Source: Hydractinia symbiolongicarpus (Eukaryota > Cnidaria > Hydrozoa > Anthoathecata > Hydractiniidae). Taken from it: a DNA stretch of 64,000 nucleotides. The notes under the pieces are model-generated. The model searched no databases, was not told the DNA's origin, and saw only the letters and a list, made by a program, of their open reading frames with translations. Position 1 is the first letter of the stretch. Each line of letters starts with the position of its first letter. Both the position numbers and the translations under genes were made by a program. The stretch lies in the NCBI RefSeq assembly GCF_029227915.1, contig NC_079884.1:19408001-19472000 (forward strand), written 5' to 3'. Below, piece by piece: positions 10,162 to 41,334 of this stretch.

Positions 10162-10200
10162 TTGTTGTTAAGTGGAGATATCGAATTATGTCCTGGTCCG
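10162..10200 (+). other. 2A-like peptide coding segment
   Basis: Thirteen codons read LLLSGDIELCPGP. The 2A consensus is D-V/I-E-x-N-P-G-P; here the Asn is Cys, which in known 2A peptides abolishes ribosome skipping. 2A-like leaders at the start of LINE ORFs are documented in several invertebrates. Confidence 0.7.
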
Positions 10201-10559
10201 TTTAGCAGTCGATTTGAATTATACTCTGCGATTAGCGGACACAATCGGTGTATGACCAAAGTGTCCGCTAATTGGAAGTGTCCACCTTTTGAAAAGTTTT
10301 AAAGCTGATTTTTGTATCACAAAGGAACAATAACAAATGATGATATAATATTAATATAATAATAACTTTCAATCTTTACAGATCTTTAAAATCCTTCAAA
10401 CAAATTTTAACAAATGATAGGTAAATGATTAAGGATTTTATTTTAAAAACTCTTAAATTAATTGTTGTTTTTTGCTATTTATCTTGACGATCTCTAGTTT
10501 AATAGAGGAAAGAGTTTCCACCTTCCTCTCTACTGAGATGGTTTAGTTCTATAAGCTCG

Positions 10560-11529
10560 TCAAGCATTGTTAGCGTTGGGGCAATAGAAAATTCTTATTT
10601 TTTAATCACAGAATTATCACCATCATCGTCATCGTCATCAGATGAAATCTCTTCTATATTTCCAGACTCTTTTCGCATATATTCATCTACACATTTTTCA
10701 GGGAGCTTAATTTCCAATCTACTTTATCTGAGTTGATTACACGCACTGAAGTACATGTTTCGATGTCGAAATCAATGTATTCTTCAGCAGTCATTTCAGA
10801 CACAAAACGTTCATTAAACTCTTCGTCGACAACATCATCTTCGGTCTCACATGTTTCCTTAGTTAAACTACATTTAGCAAAGTACTTTTTAATCTTTTCA
10901 GGAGTAACATCTTTCCAAGCTTTACCCTCCCATTTAATAGCCTGTAGAACATCAATTAGTTTTGTAATTTCTGACGCTAATGATTATCCTCTTTAATCCG
11001 GGCAATAACATGGTTCATCAACTTCTATCGATATTTACATTTAAAACTTTAAATTTTTCCAGCATCGAGAGGATGCAAGCCAGATGTGGTAGTATTCTTA
11101 GGTAGAAATACGATTTTTATGTTGCTGAACTTGTCTACTAATAATGATGGTGGATGGACAGTGGCGTTATTCAAAACCCTTTTATTCCCTTTTCCCTTTT
11201 ATCATTCGACGGTTTAGAGTTTCCAGAATTTTTTCCATGATCTTCACTTGCAACCAAGATTTTAGTTCTGCTAAGTACATGACCTTACTTAGCTTGTCAG
11301 CTGCGCTAGCTAATCGAAAACGCCTTGTTTTTTTACTTTTCCAAATTACAACTGGTTTTCCAACTTTTTTCTCCGTCTGCACTTTCAAAAATGCAACAGT
11401 TATCCTTTGCTTAGACTTTTTCCACTCTTGCTTTTCTTTCCTTTCTGAGCCAAACCTATGGTTCAAACTCTCATCATGTCTTTAAAATCATATCCTTTAC
11501 ATAATTCTTGTAGTCGTTCCATCCAAGAT
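10560..11529 (-). pseudogene. pogo/Tigger transposase, C-terminal half
   Basis: Matches the intact transposase at 53614-55220 in order. Positions 11182-11466 encode KKSKQRITVAFLKVQTEKK and KPVVIWKSKKTRRF, against KKSKLRLTVAFF and QPVVIWKSKVPRCF in the intact copy. Upstream, SWMERLQELCKGYDFKD lines up with SWMERIKELVEGYSLEN. Acidic C-terminal sequence extends to about 10560. A stop follows KDMMRV, and the DDE core is fragmented. The rest of the N-terminus lies at 16404-16680. Confidence 0.75.
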
Positions 11530-12026
11530 TTATAGTCAGGTAGCTGAGAGCATCGATTTACAGGAAAACTTTAATGTGAAATGCTGTTTATCGTGACGAC
11601 TATGGACGTGTGACGTTGAAAAAAGTTACCGGCATTGAAAATTTTATTTATTGTGGCCTATTGAGACTTTATAATGATGACGTCACACAATAGGAAAATA
11701 AATGAAAATCATCAATTTTATTTTTCAAGTACATGAAACGATGGATTTTGTGTTGGAGAGCAAAAATTAAAAAAACAGTGAATGGTAATTCGCTACACAA
11801 AACGAACAAACACCCTGAAAGCTTAGTTAATGACGTCACATGTCTTAACAATGTTACGCCGTACAAAAACCTAAAGCACTACTATACCTACAGACAAGAA
11901 ATAATTACATGGCTAAAATTAATTTTATTTAGAAAGAATCGGATCCTTCGTCAGAAGAAGCAGAACTTTCTTCATAATTTACGTCAATGTTATCACAATC
12001 AACGCATTGACACAAGTCGGTGCAGC

Positions 12027-14932
12027 TTAAACTATGCGATTTGCAAATACAAATTCTTGTTTTGATTTTTTACAGTTGCAAGATATAAGTTGCAGAACTC
12101 CTTCTGGTGCTGGAGGACGAATCATCCATTCAATTTCCAAAATACCATCTTGAAGGATCCAACCATACCCAGTTGCGTTGGGAATTGACGCAGTGGCGTC
12201 GAGACATCCCTTAATTATCGCCGTAACGCACGAAACACGTTTGCAGTGATACAATAGAGCGTCTCTAGTCGGAGGTAATCTTTCAGGTTCTGGCGCTATA
12301 TCTTTGGCGCAGAACCTTTCAAATCGAGCTTCGTCGGTATTATGGGACTTAAGACCGTATAATTGACATACAAATTTTTCCAACATTGCAAACAGTGACG
12401 CATCAAATGTGAAAGAATCACCCAGCAACTGAAATGTCTGTTGGTACTCTTCGTACGATTTTTTTTTACCAATTCCGTGGAAAGCGCTAGTGTAGTCGTT
12501 TCCTGTGAAACAATGGATAGCAGGGAGTAACAACCCTTGCCAATTTCGCTACGCATAGATGAAATATCAAGCACTCTTTTTTCTCACCTACTCCAATTTC
12601 TACAAGTATCTTTAGCCGCAGCTGATTCTCGAAATACAGCGCATAAATCGGTATATCACTATCGACAGTGTGGACCAAGACTGATGAATAATTTTCTAAT
12701 TGAGCATGCTTGGCACATAAAAAGACCTTTGTGTCGGCTTCCTCTTGATCTGTAGATAGTGAAGTTTCTTCGTCGCACGTCACCTGAAATGTGAAAGATG
12801 GTAAATACATGCATCAAACATTCTTGATATAGTTCATACATACAATAAAAGGGTTAACTTACCTGACCGCCTGCTTGACATTGCAACTTATAAAAGCATG
12901 ATCCAACGTTTACGTAAAGGCATTTTCCTGACAGTAACTCTGCGAATCTCCACGAATCCTTCCAATCTTTCAGTAAAAAATCAACCAACCCTAATTTATT
13001 ACTTCCATCTCAAAGATATTTAGACCACTGTTTTGGTTTTAACTGTCCTCTTCTGTCAATTTTAATACGTACAATTCCTTTATCTTCTCTTTTTTTCTCT
13101 CGTAAGATTTTATTGACTCTGTTCAATATTGGTCTGTAACAAAGTACACAACCGATGAACGAAGCATTATTCGTTTATGAATAAATTCGGATACATCTCC
13201 AAATGTAGTCAGCTTAACGTTTTCCAGCTGCTGCACCAACACCATGCCATCGAATATATGTGCTGCATCTGAGGGGGTGTCACAAACAGAATCTGAAACG
13301 TGTGATTCCAGAGCTTCTGTAAAAAGTTAAAGCGAACAATTTTAGGCTAAGTAAAGATTTTTAGTAAATCACTAGTTACGAATAATTTGTCTTACCTAAA
13401 AGCTTTGATTTCACGGTTTTTACTAGACCACCATCAGGCAATCCTAAAGCCCATGGTATTGGACTCAGAGAGTAGCATAATATTTCCTTTAATGACAATC
13501 CGTCTCGATTTCTAACCTCTAACAACCGACCAAACAAGGATCTCTCTGCTGCAATAGTAATAGATTTGTCTTTAACTTTAAGTTTCTTTTTGGTACACAG
13601 ATAACCGAATGTCTTTAACGATGTTTTTTAATGGGATTGTAAAACGCATTTTGAGAACTTTTAACGCGTACTGTGTAAAACTGTATAAAAGCAGTGTTGC
13701 CAATCATTTCTGCATTTAAAAGATCGTTTTGCATTTCCATTGTTGCTTCCTGCACTGAACACAAGTTTACAAGACAATCACGACAAAGAAACGGGTTGCC
13801 CCAGTTGCACATGACATCATATGCTCTCTCAACAGATTTATTGTCAAAATCACGTTTACTTTTATCAAGATCTTTGGGTTTCTGTGGCCGGACATTAACG
13901 TTTAGACGTTTTTCCATTGTTGCAATATATTTTGATAAGGTGTGACTCGTAAGAATCCACCTTTGCACAGTCCCTTCCGATGTGCTAAACCCAATTATAC
14001 CACCTTGGCATTTTTGTTCTCTATTAATCGTTTGTTCTATGGCTTGGTCAGATGGAATTTGTTGAACTTCCCAGGTGACCTTTTGACAGCAAAATTAGCT
14101 GCCCTAAATATGAGAAAATGATAAAAATGAAAAAAAAAGCAAAAAAATAAACAAACAAAGAGCATTTCCGATGATGCTCTTGCTACACCTAATAACCAAT
14201 ATGAATAACGAATACGAAACAATAAGTACTGAACAAAATCTTACATGAATTGTTCGTGAATTTGGGGGTGTGTAGTGGGTAACTGCATCATTTCCGCCCA
14301 GTATAGTGTGAGAAATCTGGAATAATTGGGTCGGTCATATGCGAAACACCAAGGTATCATTCTCCCCGTAACCTCCATATGTAATTCCCAAAGTCCGAGT
14401 TTTATTGATCGTTGGAATGCAAACAGTAGATCGAGCATTTCAATAAATGAGAACCAAAACGCGGCAGTTGGTCCAGATTTGTCAACGTCTCTCAGCAGAT
14501 TGGAATGATCTTCAAATCTTTCGACAAACTGTTCGTTTTCATGAGTGGGATTCATAAGAATTTCGGTTGCTTTAGCGTAGATAGCTTGATCCAGCACGAC
14601 GTCAGTTTCTTAAGACCAAGCGCCTCCGCTTTACACTTTGATTGTAGAAGTAATTCAAGAAATGTTTCCATTTTCGTAGGTGAGGAATTTATCGCTGGTA
14701 GGTAAGTAACAGTATGAACGTTTTCCTCATTATCAGGATATGTCAAGTAATTAAAACCAGTCCAATTGGGTATGGAGTTGCAACTTTGCCGTAGTAATAC
14801 CCAAAGGAAGTCATAAGCTTTTGACATACTAAGATCTCCATCGATTTTTGTTCTTGTATCAAGTTTTATATTTCTCAGATGAAGCGGCTCGGCTCTTTTT
14901 GTACCTGTAAAACGTGGCATGATAGTTGGCAA
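12027..14932 (-). pseudogene. FEN/PIN-like nuclease-family protein of element B, multi-exon
   Basis: Read in the minus direction. An N-terminal region (14552-14932) is followed by a helical region with IPWCFAYDRPNYSRF (14241-14597). A block with VQQIPSDQAIEQTINREQ and GFSTSEGTVQRWILTSH follows (13615-14070). Then come a DQY...ESIKSYER segment near 13110, QEEADTKVF and VDSDIPIYAL (12487-12810), and TGNDYTSAF (12480-12533). The C-terminal part runs to 12027. The order of acidic motifs (DxY, EEAD, DSD, GNDY) parallels FEN1/XPG nucleases (D, EAEA, DxD, GxDY). GT-AG introns probably separate the blocks, but in-frame stops near 13080-13560 suggest decay. The same family occurs at 59404-61510. The nuclease assignment is an inference. 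Confidence 0.65.
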
Positions 14933-15056
14933 AGGCTTGAAAGATCTTTTTCTTTCCCTGTAATCTATTCTTTGAATACGCTCAGACCCAGGGTCAGAAA
15001 AGATACAAGATGCCCTGGGGACGAGGTTGGGTTCCTATCTAAATATCAGTGAAGCT

Positions 15057-15799
15057 CCCTATTCGGTCCGGGGGGGGGGCGGATTCCGCCCCCCCTGACG
15101 GTTTTTTTTTAATAACTCCTGATTGCTTTGTTATATGGCTATGATACTTACTGAGTTTCAACATTTATCTATTAGACACCTGCATGCAAATTTTTTAGGT
15201 CCCATACCTTTCAGAGGCTTTGATATTGGCCATTACTCGAAACTACCCCTAAAAATCTCTATGAAATCCTTATAATGGAGAAAATATAATAACTCCTGTT
15301 AGGATTATCCTTAGAACTTGAAACTTGCAACACAACTTTGTTTCATTAAGAAGAATCATTTTGATTAATTTGAACACGTGACTAATCCGATTTCCCGATT
15401 TTGTCGAATTTTACCCGAAAATCGGAAAAAAACGGATTTTCGGGCAATTTTTGGCAATTTTTTATCAGATCCATGTAAAAACCGGAAGATATGTTAAATA
15501 ACTTTTATTTAGCTTTCAGAAACTTCAAACAGAATGTAAAAATTCGCTCTAGAACAAAAGTAATTATATTTTAAGCAGATAGTGGCATTTTTACCAATAT
15601 TTAAGCTTTTGATGACGTCACAGAAAATGTGCTGACGCAAGCAAATTTTTTTTGGCGCCATTTTGTTCCTTTTATGACGTACTATAAGTGTGCCAAGTTT
15701 GATTCAATTTGAACAACCCTATGAAAAGTTATTGAGGGGGGGGCGGAATCCGCCCCCCCCCGGTCATAGTATGTTCGAAAAACCCCGGACCGAATAGGG
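15057..15799. mobile_element. G-rich palindromic MITE (743 bp)
   Basis: Ends CCCTATTCGGTCCGGGG and its exact inverted complement. Just inside each end lies a GGGGGGGCGGATTCCGCC-type palindrome. The interior (GACACGTGACTAATCC-like and ATTTTCGGGCAATTTTTGGC) is shared with 37592-38620. Flanks AGCT and TTCT do not match, so the target duplication is lost. It is nested in element B. Confidence 0.75.
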
Positions 15800-16403
15800 T
15801 TCTTTCGATATGAATTATACAATTATCACTATTATTTTTACTTTTTTTCTTTGGCGTTAATAGCAGTTTGCGAGACATGTTTAATACTCATCTACATTTC
15901 AAACTATTTCCGGAAAGACTACTTTTTCAGCTTAAGTTACGCTTTTTTTGTAATGTACAGGTAGGACGGGGGGGGTCCCTTTTTCTTTTAAATACATAGA
16001 AAGTTTCTTAATGACTTTTTTCTAAAATTTGAAACTATTTGATAATTTATATGAAATAATTTATATGAAAAAAATAAAGTATTGGCATATTTTGGTTTTA
16101 ATTTTTGTTTAAAATCAATTACTTTTGAGAAGTGTACACCCCCTGAATATTTTTACATTGGAATGCGTGTGCTCGATATCAAAATTCGAAATGCGTTAAA
16201 TATGGCGTCTTAAAGTAGTGTAAAAAGTTTGTAAGAATTATTTATTATTTGAATGATATTTGTCGAATGAAATAAACTTATTGTGTCCGGTAAAGATTTT
16301 TTTGTTTATTTTTATCTATAGTTTAATTTTATGTAGGTTAGAAATTGTCCTAAAGTATTGCATAGTTTTCCATTTATTTATGCTCTCAGCTACCTGACTA
16401 TTA

Positions 16404-16680
16404 ATTGTGGTCGTAGGAACATCGAAAGAGTCGCCAGAGATTTACTTTCCTTTTATACCATGACTTAATTTCTCTTTATCAAGCGAGCCTTCGGAAGCCT
16501 TGAAACCATCCAGTTTTGGACGATTCAAAGATTGTTTGATGTTCATTGCTTCCTCTTTCAATGATAAAAATCTATCAATTAGAATTAAAAACATTCGATC
16601 GAATTGGCGTATTCGATTTTTTTTCTTTTATTCAATATATTAGAAGGTTAGAATTTGCATTTTTTTTCGTTGTTCCGAAG
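16404..16680 (-). pseudogene. pogo/Tigger transposase, N-terminal part
   Basis: The minus strand encodes LKEEAMNIKQSLNRPKLDGF and GDSFDVPTTTI, matching LKEEALEIKEKLQNSDFDNF and GDVSTETV of the intact transposase (HTH_Tnp_Tc5 region). It carries on into 11529 downward once element B and one TTA are removed. One stop (after SHGIKGK) interrupts it. Confidence 0.7.
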
Positions 16681-16682
16681 GT

Positions 16683-17288
16683 ATGGCAGTTAGCAACTCA
16701 AATATGATTACAAAAGAAATGTACGCGATCGACATACTTATATACATAGAAAAACAATGGAATGGATATGAATATAGCTCCTTTGCAAGAGGACATCATG
16801 TCTATATGAACATCTGGTATCCATTGATAGGGGAAATGTTGCAATGCAAGCACGAACCATCTAATGAGGTTGACAAAACTGCGATTGCAATAATAAGAAC
16901 TGATTTTTTTGGAGTTGAGCACACTGTTGGGCACGTTCCAGATAATATTTCCGTAATATGCTTAATATTTTTAAAGGTTACAAACATTGCCATTACAGCT
17001 AAAGTCATTGGGAAGCGATTAAATCGTGAAGGTGGCTATGGTGTAGAGGTTCCCGTTATTTATCGCTTTCATGGCCATGACAAGCTGACAAAGTTGGTGA
17101 TAAAGAAAATTGATGAGATTAAAAGCAAGGTGGACACAAAAGTTGTAAAATGTTTGAAACAGATGTTAGAAGAACTATTAATTTTTGTCTATTTTTCGTT
17201 GCTCGCTTTTGATTTTTTTGGACTGTCCGCTAATTGGAGACAAAAAAAGCCATTTTTGCTGTTTGGTGCAAAAAATATTGTCCGCTAA
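16683..17288 (+). CDS. HIRAN-domain protein of the older pogo/Tigger element
   Basis: A 201-aa frame. The HIRAN-like domain spans roughly residues 28-130, with YSSFARGHHVYMNIWYPLIG, EVDKTAIAII, VGHVPDNIS and the terminal GGYGVEVPVIYRF. It aligns along its length with 55283-55804, including the NRxxGYGxExP motif. HIRAN domains (HLTF, Rad5 and stand-alone forms) bind DNA ends and stalled-fork structures. The C-terminal 35 residues run into the element's TIR (TGTCCGCTAATTGG motifs) and are probably not original. It is divergently oriented from the transposase, as in the intact copy. Confidence 0.7.
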   Translation: MAVSNSNMITKEMYAIDILIYIEKQWNGYEYSSFARGHHVYMNIWYPLIGEMLQCKHEPSNEVDKTAIAIIRTDFFGVEHTVGHVPDNISVICLIFLKVTNIAITAKVIGKRLNREGGYGVEVPVIYRFHGHDKLTKLVIKKIDEIKSKVDTKVVKCLKQMLEELLIFVYFSLLAFDFFGLSANWRQKKPFLLFGAKNIVR

Positions 17289-17431
17289 TTAAATAATCTG
17301 CTAACTAAGTGTCCGCTTTTTGGAAAGATTTTTATGAGACTTTGACTATAAAATGTCCGGTGTAAGACCAAAGTGTCCACTGGTCAGAGGTGTCCGCCTT
17401 TTAGAGTTTCCGTTAATTGGAAAAAATACTG

Positions 17432-19950
17432 TATACCAGAGATAGAAACCTTACTTGGACGATAAAGTATGAGTATTTTATATCAGAACGTACGTTGTTT
17501 ATTCGATGCAAAAATTATATATTTTTTGACATTCTGGGGTATAACTTTGCCAGCCGAACGAGAAATAATAGAACTGGCGGAGAAACCGGAGCATATATAA
17601 AAAATGGAATTAAACGGAAGAATGCGCGAGGATTTAGAATGTGAAGAGTTTGAGTGCACTTGTCTGGAAATTGTGCTACCAAAATCGAAAAGTTTATTAT
17701 TATGATCTTTTATCGACCCCCTGATTTATCCAAGCATTTGCATAAATACTTTAACAAAGTTTATGCTGGTATGCTTTCAAAATTATCTGATAAGGAAATT
17801 ATTATCTTGGGAGATATGCACGTAATTTTTTAAAAAAGAACATCAATCGGGACTTCAAGTCTATTTTACAGCTAAATGGATTCAAACGAATTATGAAAGA
17901 GCCTACTAGAATTGAGGGCAAAACAAAGTCAATATCATAGCTACAAATAATCCAAGCGCTCTTAGTGACGCTTCTGTCATGTGGTATCGCAGATCACGAA
18001 ATGATAGGTTGTGTTCGGAAAGTTCGTAATTTAAAATGACTATCTAGAAAAATCAACTGCCGCATTACAAGAATTATGAGCCGAAACAATTGAATAACTA
18101 GTTACAAAAACAAGATTGGGACAAAAATTACGATTCTGAAAATGTGAATACCGCATGGATGCACATGTCAAATGTTCTGACAAACGCGTTTAACTTATTT
18201 GCACCTAAAATATCAAAGCAAGCTTCGGGTTAACACCAACGATTAAAAAGATTAATCGTGATAAACTGTTGTGAAAATCTCGTAAGTCCAATGTAAGAGG
18301 AATCAAAGATGAATACAGAAGAAAACGCAATCAAGTAAATAGCATGATACGAACTGCTAAATCAAACTACGCTAGAGGACAACTCGAAGAAAACGCAAAT
18401 AATCTAACAAAATTTTGGAACATTATGAAAAGGGTTTTCCCTTGCAAATCAAAAAATAGTCGTTTTGATCAACTTTTCAATATCAATGAAGATATGACAA
18501 CAAATCCAATTACAATATCTATATTCTGTGATTACTTTACGAACATCGTTAGAAAACCCAAAAAGGTTGCATTTCCACTCATTGACTTTATTTGGAGGAA
18601 ACTAAAACATGTTTTTAAACGAACTAGCTCAAAGTTTCGTTTCGGTTATATCTCAACTTTGATCATCTTGATCATCTAAATAAAATCAATAGAAAAAAGG
18701 CGACTAAAATTGATGATCTTCAGCCAGGCCTATTGAAAGACTCGGCATCCGTAATTGCACAACCTCTGGCGTTTATTATCAATATATCTTTACGTACTGG
18801 CGTTTTTCCAAATGAGAAATAACACCTCTCCACAAGAACGGACCAACAGAGAAGTTGGACAACTATAGACCAATGTCTGCATTGCCAACTTTGTCAAAAA
18901 TTATGGAGAAGATAGTCCATAAAAAGCTCGTCAAATATTTGATCGAAAATTCTTTACTTGACAAACAACAAATTTGTTTTCCGTGCAAAGAGATCAACCG
19001 AACTTGCTGCTACCTTATTCACCGATGACATCAGGCGATATGTTGATAACAAAATGCTTGTGAGTTGTGTATTTATTGACTTTAGTGAAGCACTCTATGC
19101 ATTATCTCATGCGATGCTATTGGAGAAACTACCTGTATACACAATAAATTGTCTTAAATTAGATTGGTTCTCGAGTTATATGTTTAATAGAAAGGAAGTT
19201 ATAGCATACAACAGTCACAACTCACAACGTAGCATAGTTACAAGTGAAGTACCCCAGGGCTTAATACTCGGGCCCCTATTATTTCTGATTTATGTGAACG
19301 ATATCGTTGATCAAATAAAGCAGTTACAAATTATAAAAATATACCGATGAAACTGTTTTATATACTCCCGGAAAAGACGTTGTAAAATTCGAAGAAAAAC
19401 TTTCTTCCGACATGCAAGCTATTGCAACCTGTTCTAAAGATAACGAATTGATATTAAACTAGAAAAAAACCCTGAGTGTATACTGTGCGGTACTGCGACA
19501 CGTTTAACGTTGACTAAAAAAATTAAATACCAGGAAAATCACATCAATGTTACGACATCTTATAAGTATCTCGTTATCGAAATTGACTCGACTCTTAGCA
19601 TGAGTGAACACTTCAATCGTGCCTATAGGAAAGCCTTAGGTCGTTTATACCTGTTATCGAAATTGAGACAGCTGTTAAATACAGAGTCTGTTGCTACTAT
19701 ATACAAAACTATGGCTTGTACCAATTGTCATTTATTGTTGCCTGTTGTCGTTGCATGTCACATATGTTTAGGAAAACTGTCAACCGTGGAAGAAAGAACC
19801 CTGTCAAACTGGTTTCTTTTGAAGGATTCAAAAACCGACAAGCATGCAAATTTGTCAAAAAGTGCATGGAACAACTTGCATGCAAAAAATTCCATGATTA
19901 TTTTAAATCATTAATCACGAACAATGCACTAGGAATAACAATTTCATATT
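17432..19950 (+). pseudogene. LINE endonuclease/RT remnant
   Basis: This is the 3' continuation of the 2A-type LINE. A start-like MSILYQNVRCLFDAKI lies just after the Tigger junction. Endonuclease traces run to about 18000, RT blocks are at 18690-19350, and the post-RT region at 19510-19914 contains YKYLVIEIDSTLSMSEHF. The YADD catalytic box is degraded to a frameshifted KIYR. Clade CR1/L2/Jockey by motif style; exact clade uncertain. Confidence 0.75.
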
Positions 19951-20104
19951 GAAGCTGCCATTATGCAGAACAGAGTTTAGTAGAAGGTCTTTTAGCTGAA
20001 ATGGAAATCCTATGTAAATAATTGTGAAATAAAATTGTGAAATAAATAAACAAACAAACAAACAAATAAATAATTCTCCTTTATCAATTGGTTAAATTAC
20101 TTAC

Positions 20105-39659
<19,555 letters not shown>

Positions 39660-39827
39660 TGAAATGGCTGAAAAATAAACTATTTGTTTCAGTTGTAGTA
39701 ATCTGCCATTTTGCATAAGTTATACAAAAATGCTGCAAATTTTAGAGTGCTGAAGTTCCTTCATGGTTCGGTGAATAAATCTCGCACGCATGTACAGGCA
39801 GCACTTTTTCTTCAGCATACTTTTTAG

Positions 39828-40115
39828 ATAGATAGATAGATAGATGTGCATATTTTACATGGCTAGCCTCACAAATATCGAGGGATATACCCTGTCTATT
39901 ATTTCCAGGAGGGGCCATGGCTTAGATGGAGAGTCCTAGAGTATTTAATGCTCATTTTGAGCTACGCAGACCCAATTAGTAGGGCCCACGCTCTACTAGA
40001 CAACTCCCGGCAACATCCAACGGCCCACACCGTGTGCCATCTCCCCAATTTCCCTCACATGGCTTGGGTTAACCCGGGGGTATGGTAACATTCACTCGCC
40101 CATGTTGAATCGCCG
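39828..40115 (-). mobile_element. SINE (type 2), 5'-truncated
   Basis: Matches 5893-6190 and 50228-50465 but lacks the tRNA head. The tail is (TAGA)n at 39828-39845. It lies just upstream of the host gene's first coding exon. Confidence 0.8.
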
Positions 40116-40840
40116 TTGTTGTTTTAAACTGTTCGACAATGCATAATTTTTTTTACAATTTCTTAAAGCTCGAAACATATTTATTTTAGGGTCAGTTACA
40201 GACAGGGTAGCCTAGTTAACTGAGCTTTCTTCAAAGATATCAAAATCCAGCTTCTCTCATACGACAGCTTAGATACAAACGAATGTATTAGAACAAATCC
40301 GTAAAATTCAAATCTACCAATTTACACAAAATAAGTTCTAAGAGCAAACCCTGAATTAAAATCAATCAATGAGCACAAAGCCAGCGTGACCATACCTTAC
40401 CCCCTAAAAGAGTTCAAGAATTAGTTATATTTGTTTGGGTAAGCCCATTTGCGCTCAAAAGAAAGGATTTCCCGATAATGATCACGGGATAAAAAACAAT
40501 AGAAGTAACCAATCAAAAAGTGCGGTCAGTATTCTGACCGCAGTAAATTCGTTTGCGACCCAGCGTAATTTTTTTCTCCACCTTAACTATTCCGCTGTTT
40601 ATGTCGGGCCTTCTGGCTACAGCAGCTAAAAGTGTTTGAGATAAGCCGGTGCTTTGCAAGAATTTAAGAATACCTGAAGTGAAGAAGTATTTGATGTTGT
40701 ACCGTGACAGCAACGATGGAGAAAAGTAACTACGATGGAATGTTGTATATATAGAAGGGTCATATGTTAAAGAGAGTTAGTTGTATGATACACGAATGTG
40801 TTGTTTATGAGTTTCTCCCCTACAATATAAAATTTGCGAC
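40116..40840. other. Upstream region of the host gene, possible LTR
   Basis: No supported gene. 40640-40840 ends CTACAATATAAAATTTGCGA, and TTGCGACGAGG resembles the region after a 5' LTR in some Gypsy elements. A Gypsy gag trace follows at 41092. Confidence 0.3.
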
Positions 40841-41091
40841 GAGGTATTTATATGTTCATACAGAGAGAAAAGATTATATTTACAGTTAAAAGAAGATTAA
40901 ATTCGCTATACAAAAAAAGGTTACCTTACAAGAAGATTATTTCTTTAAATAACAAGTTCATGTGAATGTATGTTAATACTTTAAAAAAACATATACATGG
41001 TCATTCAGCATATATATTTTTATGGTAATATTTCGACCTCCGTATTGGAGGTCTTCATCAGACATCAGACTGTGTATTACACACGTATAAA

Positions 41092-41334
41092 GATGTTTTT
41101 AAGGCGTTAGATACTCATTTTGAACCGAAAGTAAATCATAGTTACGAAACATACTTATTTAGACTGATGACTGATGAAACAAAACGATTAATTACATTTA
41201 ACAGTAAACGGTACCCTTTTTTCACTGTGTTAAGGCGAATGGAGGCGTCTGCAATTCTTTTTCTAAAAAATCGTACAGAAGCAGGAGGTTTGGTAGTCGC
41301 TAGAGTCAAATTAGTGGGGGGGAGAGGAAATTAA
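41092..41334 (+). pseudogene. Gypsy-like gag fragment
   Basis: One frame reads KDVFKALDTHFEPKVNHSYE and TYLFRLMTDETKRLITF. It resembles the N-terminal capsid region of Ty3/Gypsy gag (ALxxYFxPxxNxxYExxxFR). Only about 70 residues remain. Confidence 0.45.

Larger units (their letters stand above)
11533..16400. mobile_element. Element B: TIR transposon with FEN/PIN-like gene (4868 bp)
   Basis: Inverted ends TAGTCAGGTAGCTGAGAGCA and its complement extend, with a gap, to about 38 bp (GGAAAACT). TTA flanks both sides (11530-11532, 16401-16403). Deleting the element and one TTA restores the reading frame of the host transposase and its alignment to the intact paralogue without a gap, which confirms the boundaries. 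Its only recognisable gene is the minus-strand FEN/PIN-like protein at 12027-14932. A smaller G-rich element sits at 15057-15799. Confidence 0.85.
10224..17431. mobile_element. Degenerate pogo/Tigger element with HIRAN gene
   Basis: Flanked by TA at both ends (10222-10223, 17432-17433). The ends contain repeated TGTCCGCTAATTGGA-type motifs, related to the TGTCCGCTTTATA motifs of the intact element at 53246. It contains a minus-strand transposase, broken by a 4.9-kb insertion, and a plus-strand HIRAN gene, the same divergent layout as the intact copy. Without the insertion it would be about 2.3 kb. The left terminus is eroded. Confidence 0.75.
9938..20065 (+). mobile_element. Non-LTR retrotransposon (CR1/L2-like, 2A-type), split by nested elements
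   Basis: The 5' part (9938-10223) has a hydrophobic leader (VVYALALKIFLYFAL) and then a 2A-like LSGDIELCPGP. It breaks at the pogo/Tigger element and resumes at 17432. The 3' part keeps traces of an endonuclease (ILGDM, DHEMIG) and reverse transcriptase (IDFSEALYALSH, VPQGLILGPLLFLIYVND) in several frames, then a thumb/C-terminal region to about 19950. It ends in a short A-rich tail with AAAC/AAAT units at 20040-20070. Many stops and frameshifts make it inactive. Confidence 0.75.

Noticed and set aside
40435-40629. A 64-aa plus-strand ORF upstream of the host gene
   Set aside because: No domain, no splice-site context and composition like background.
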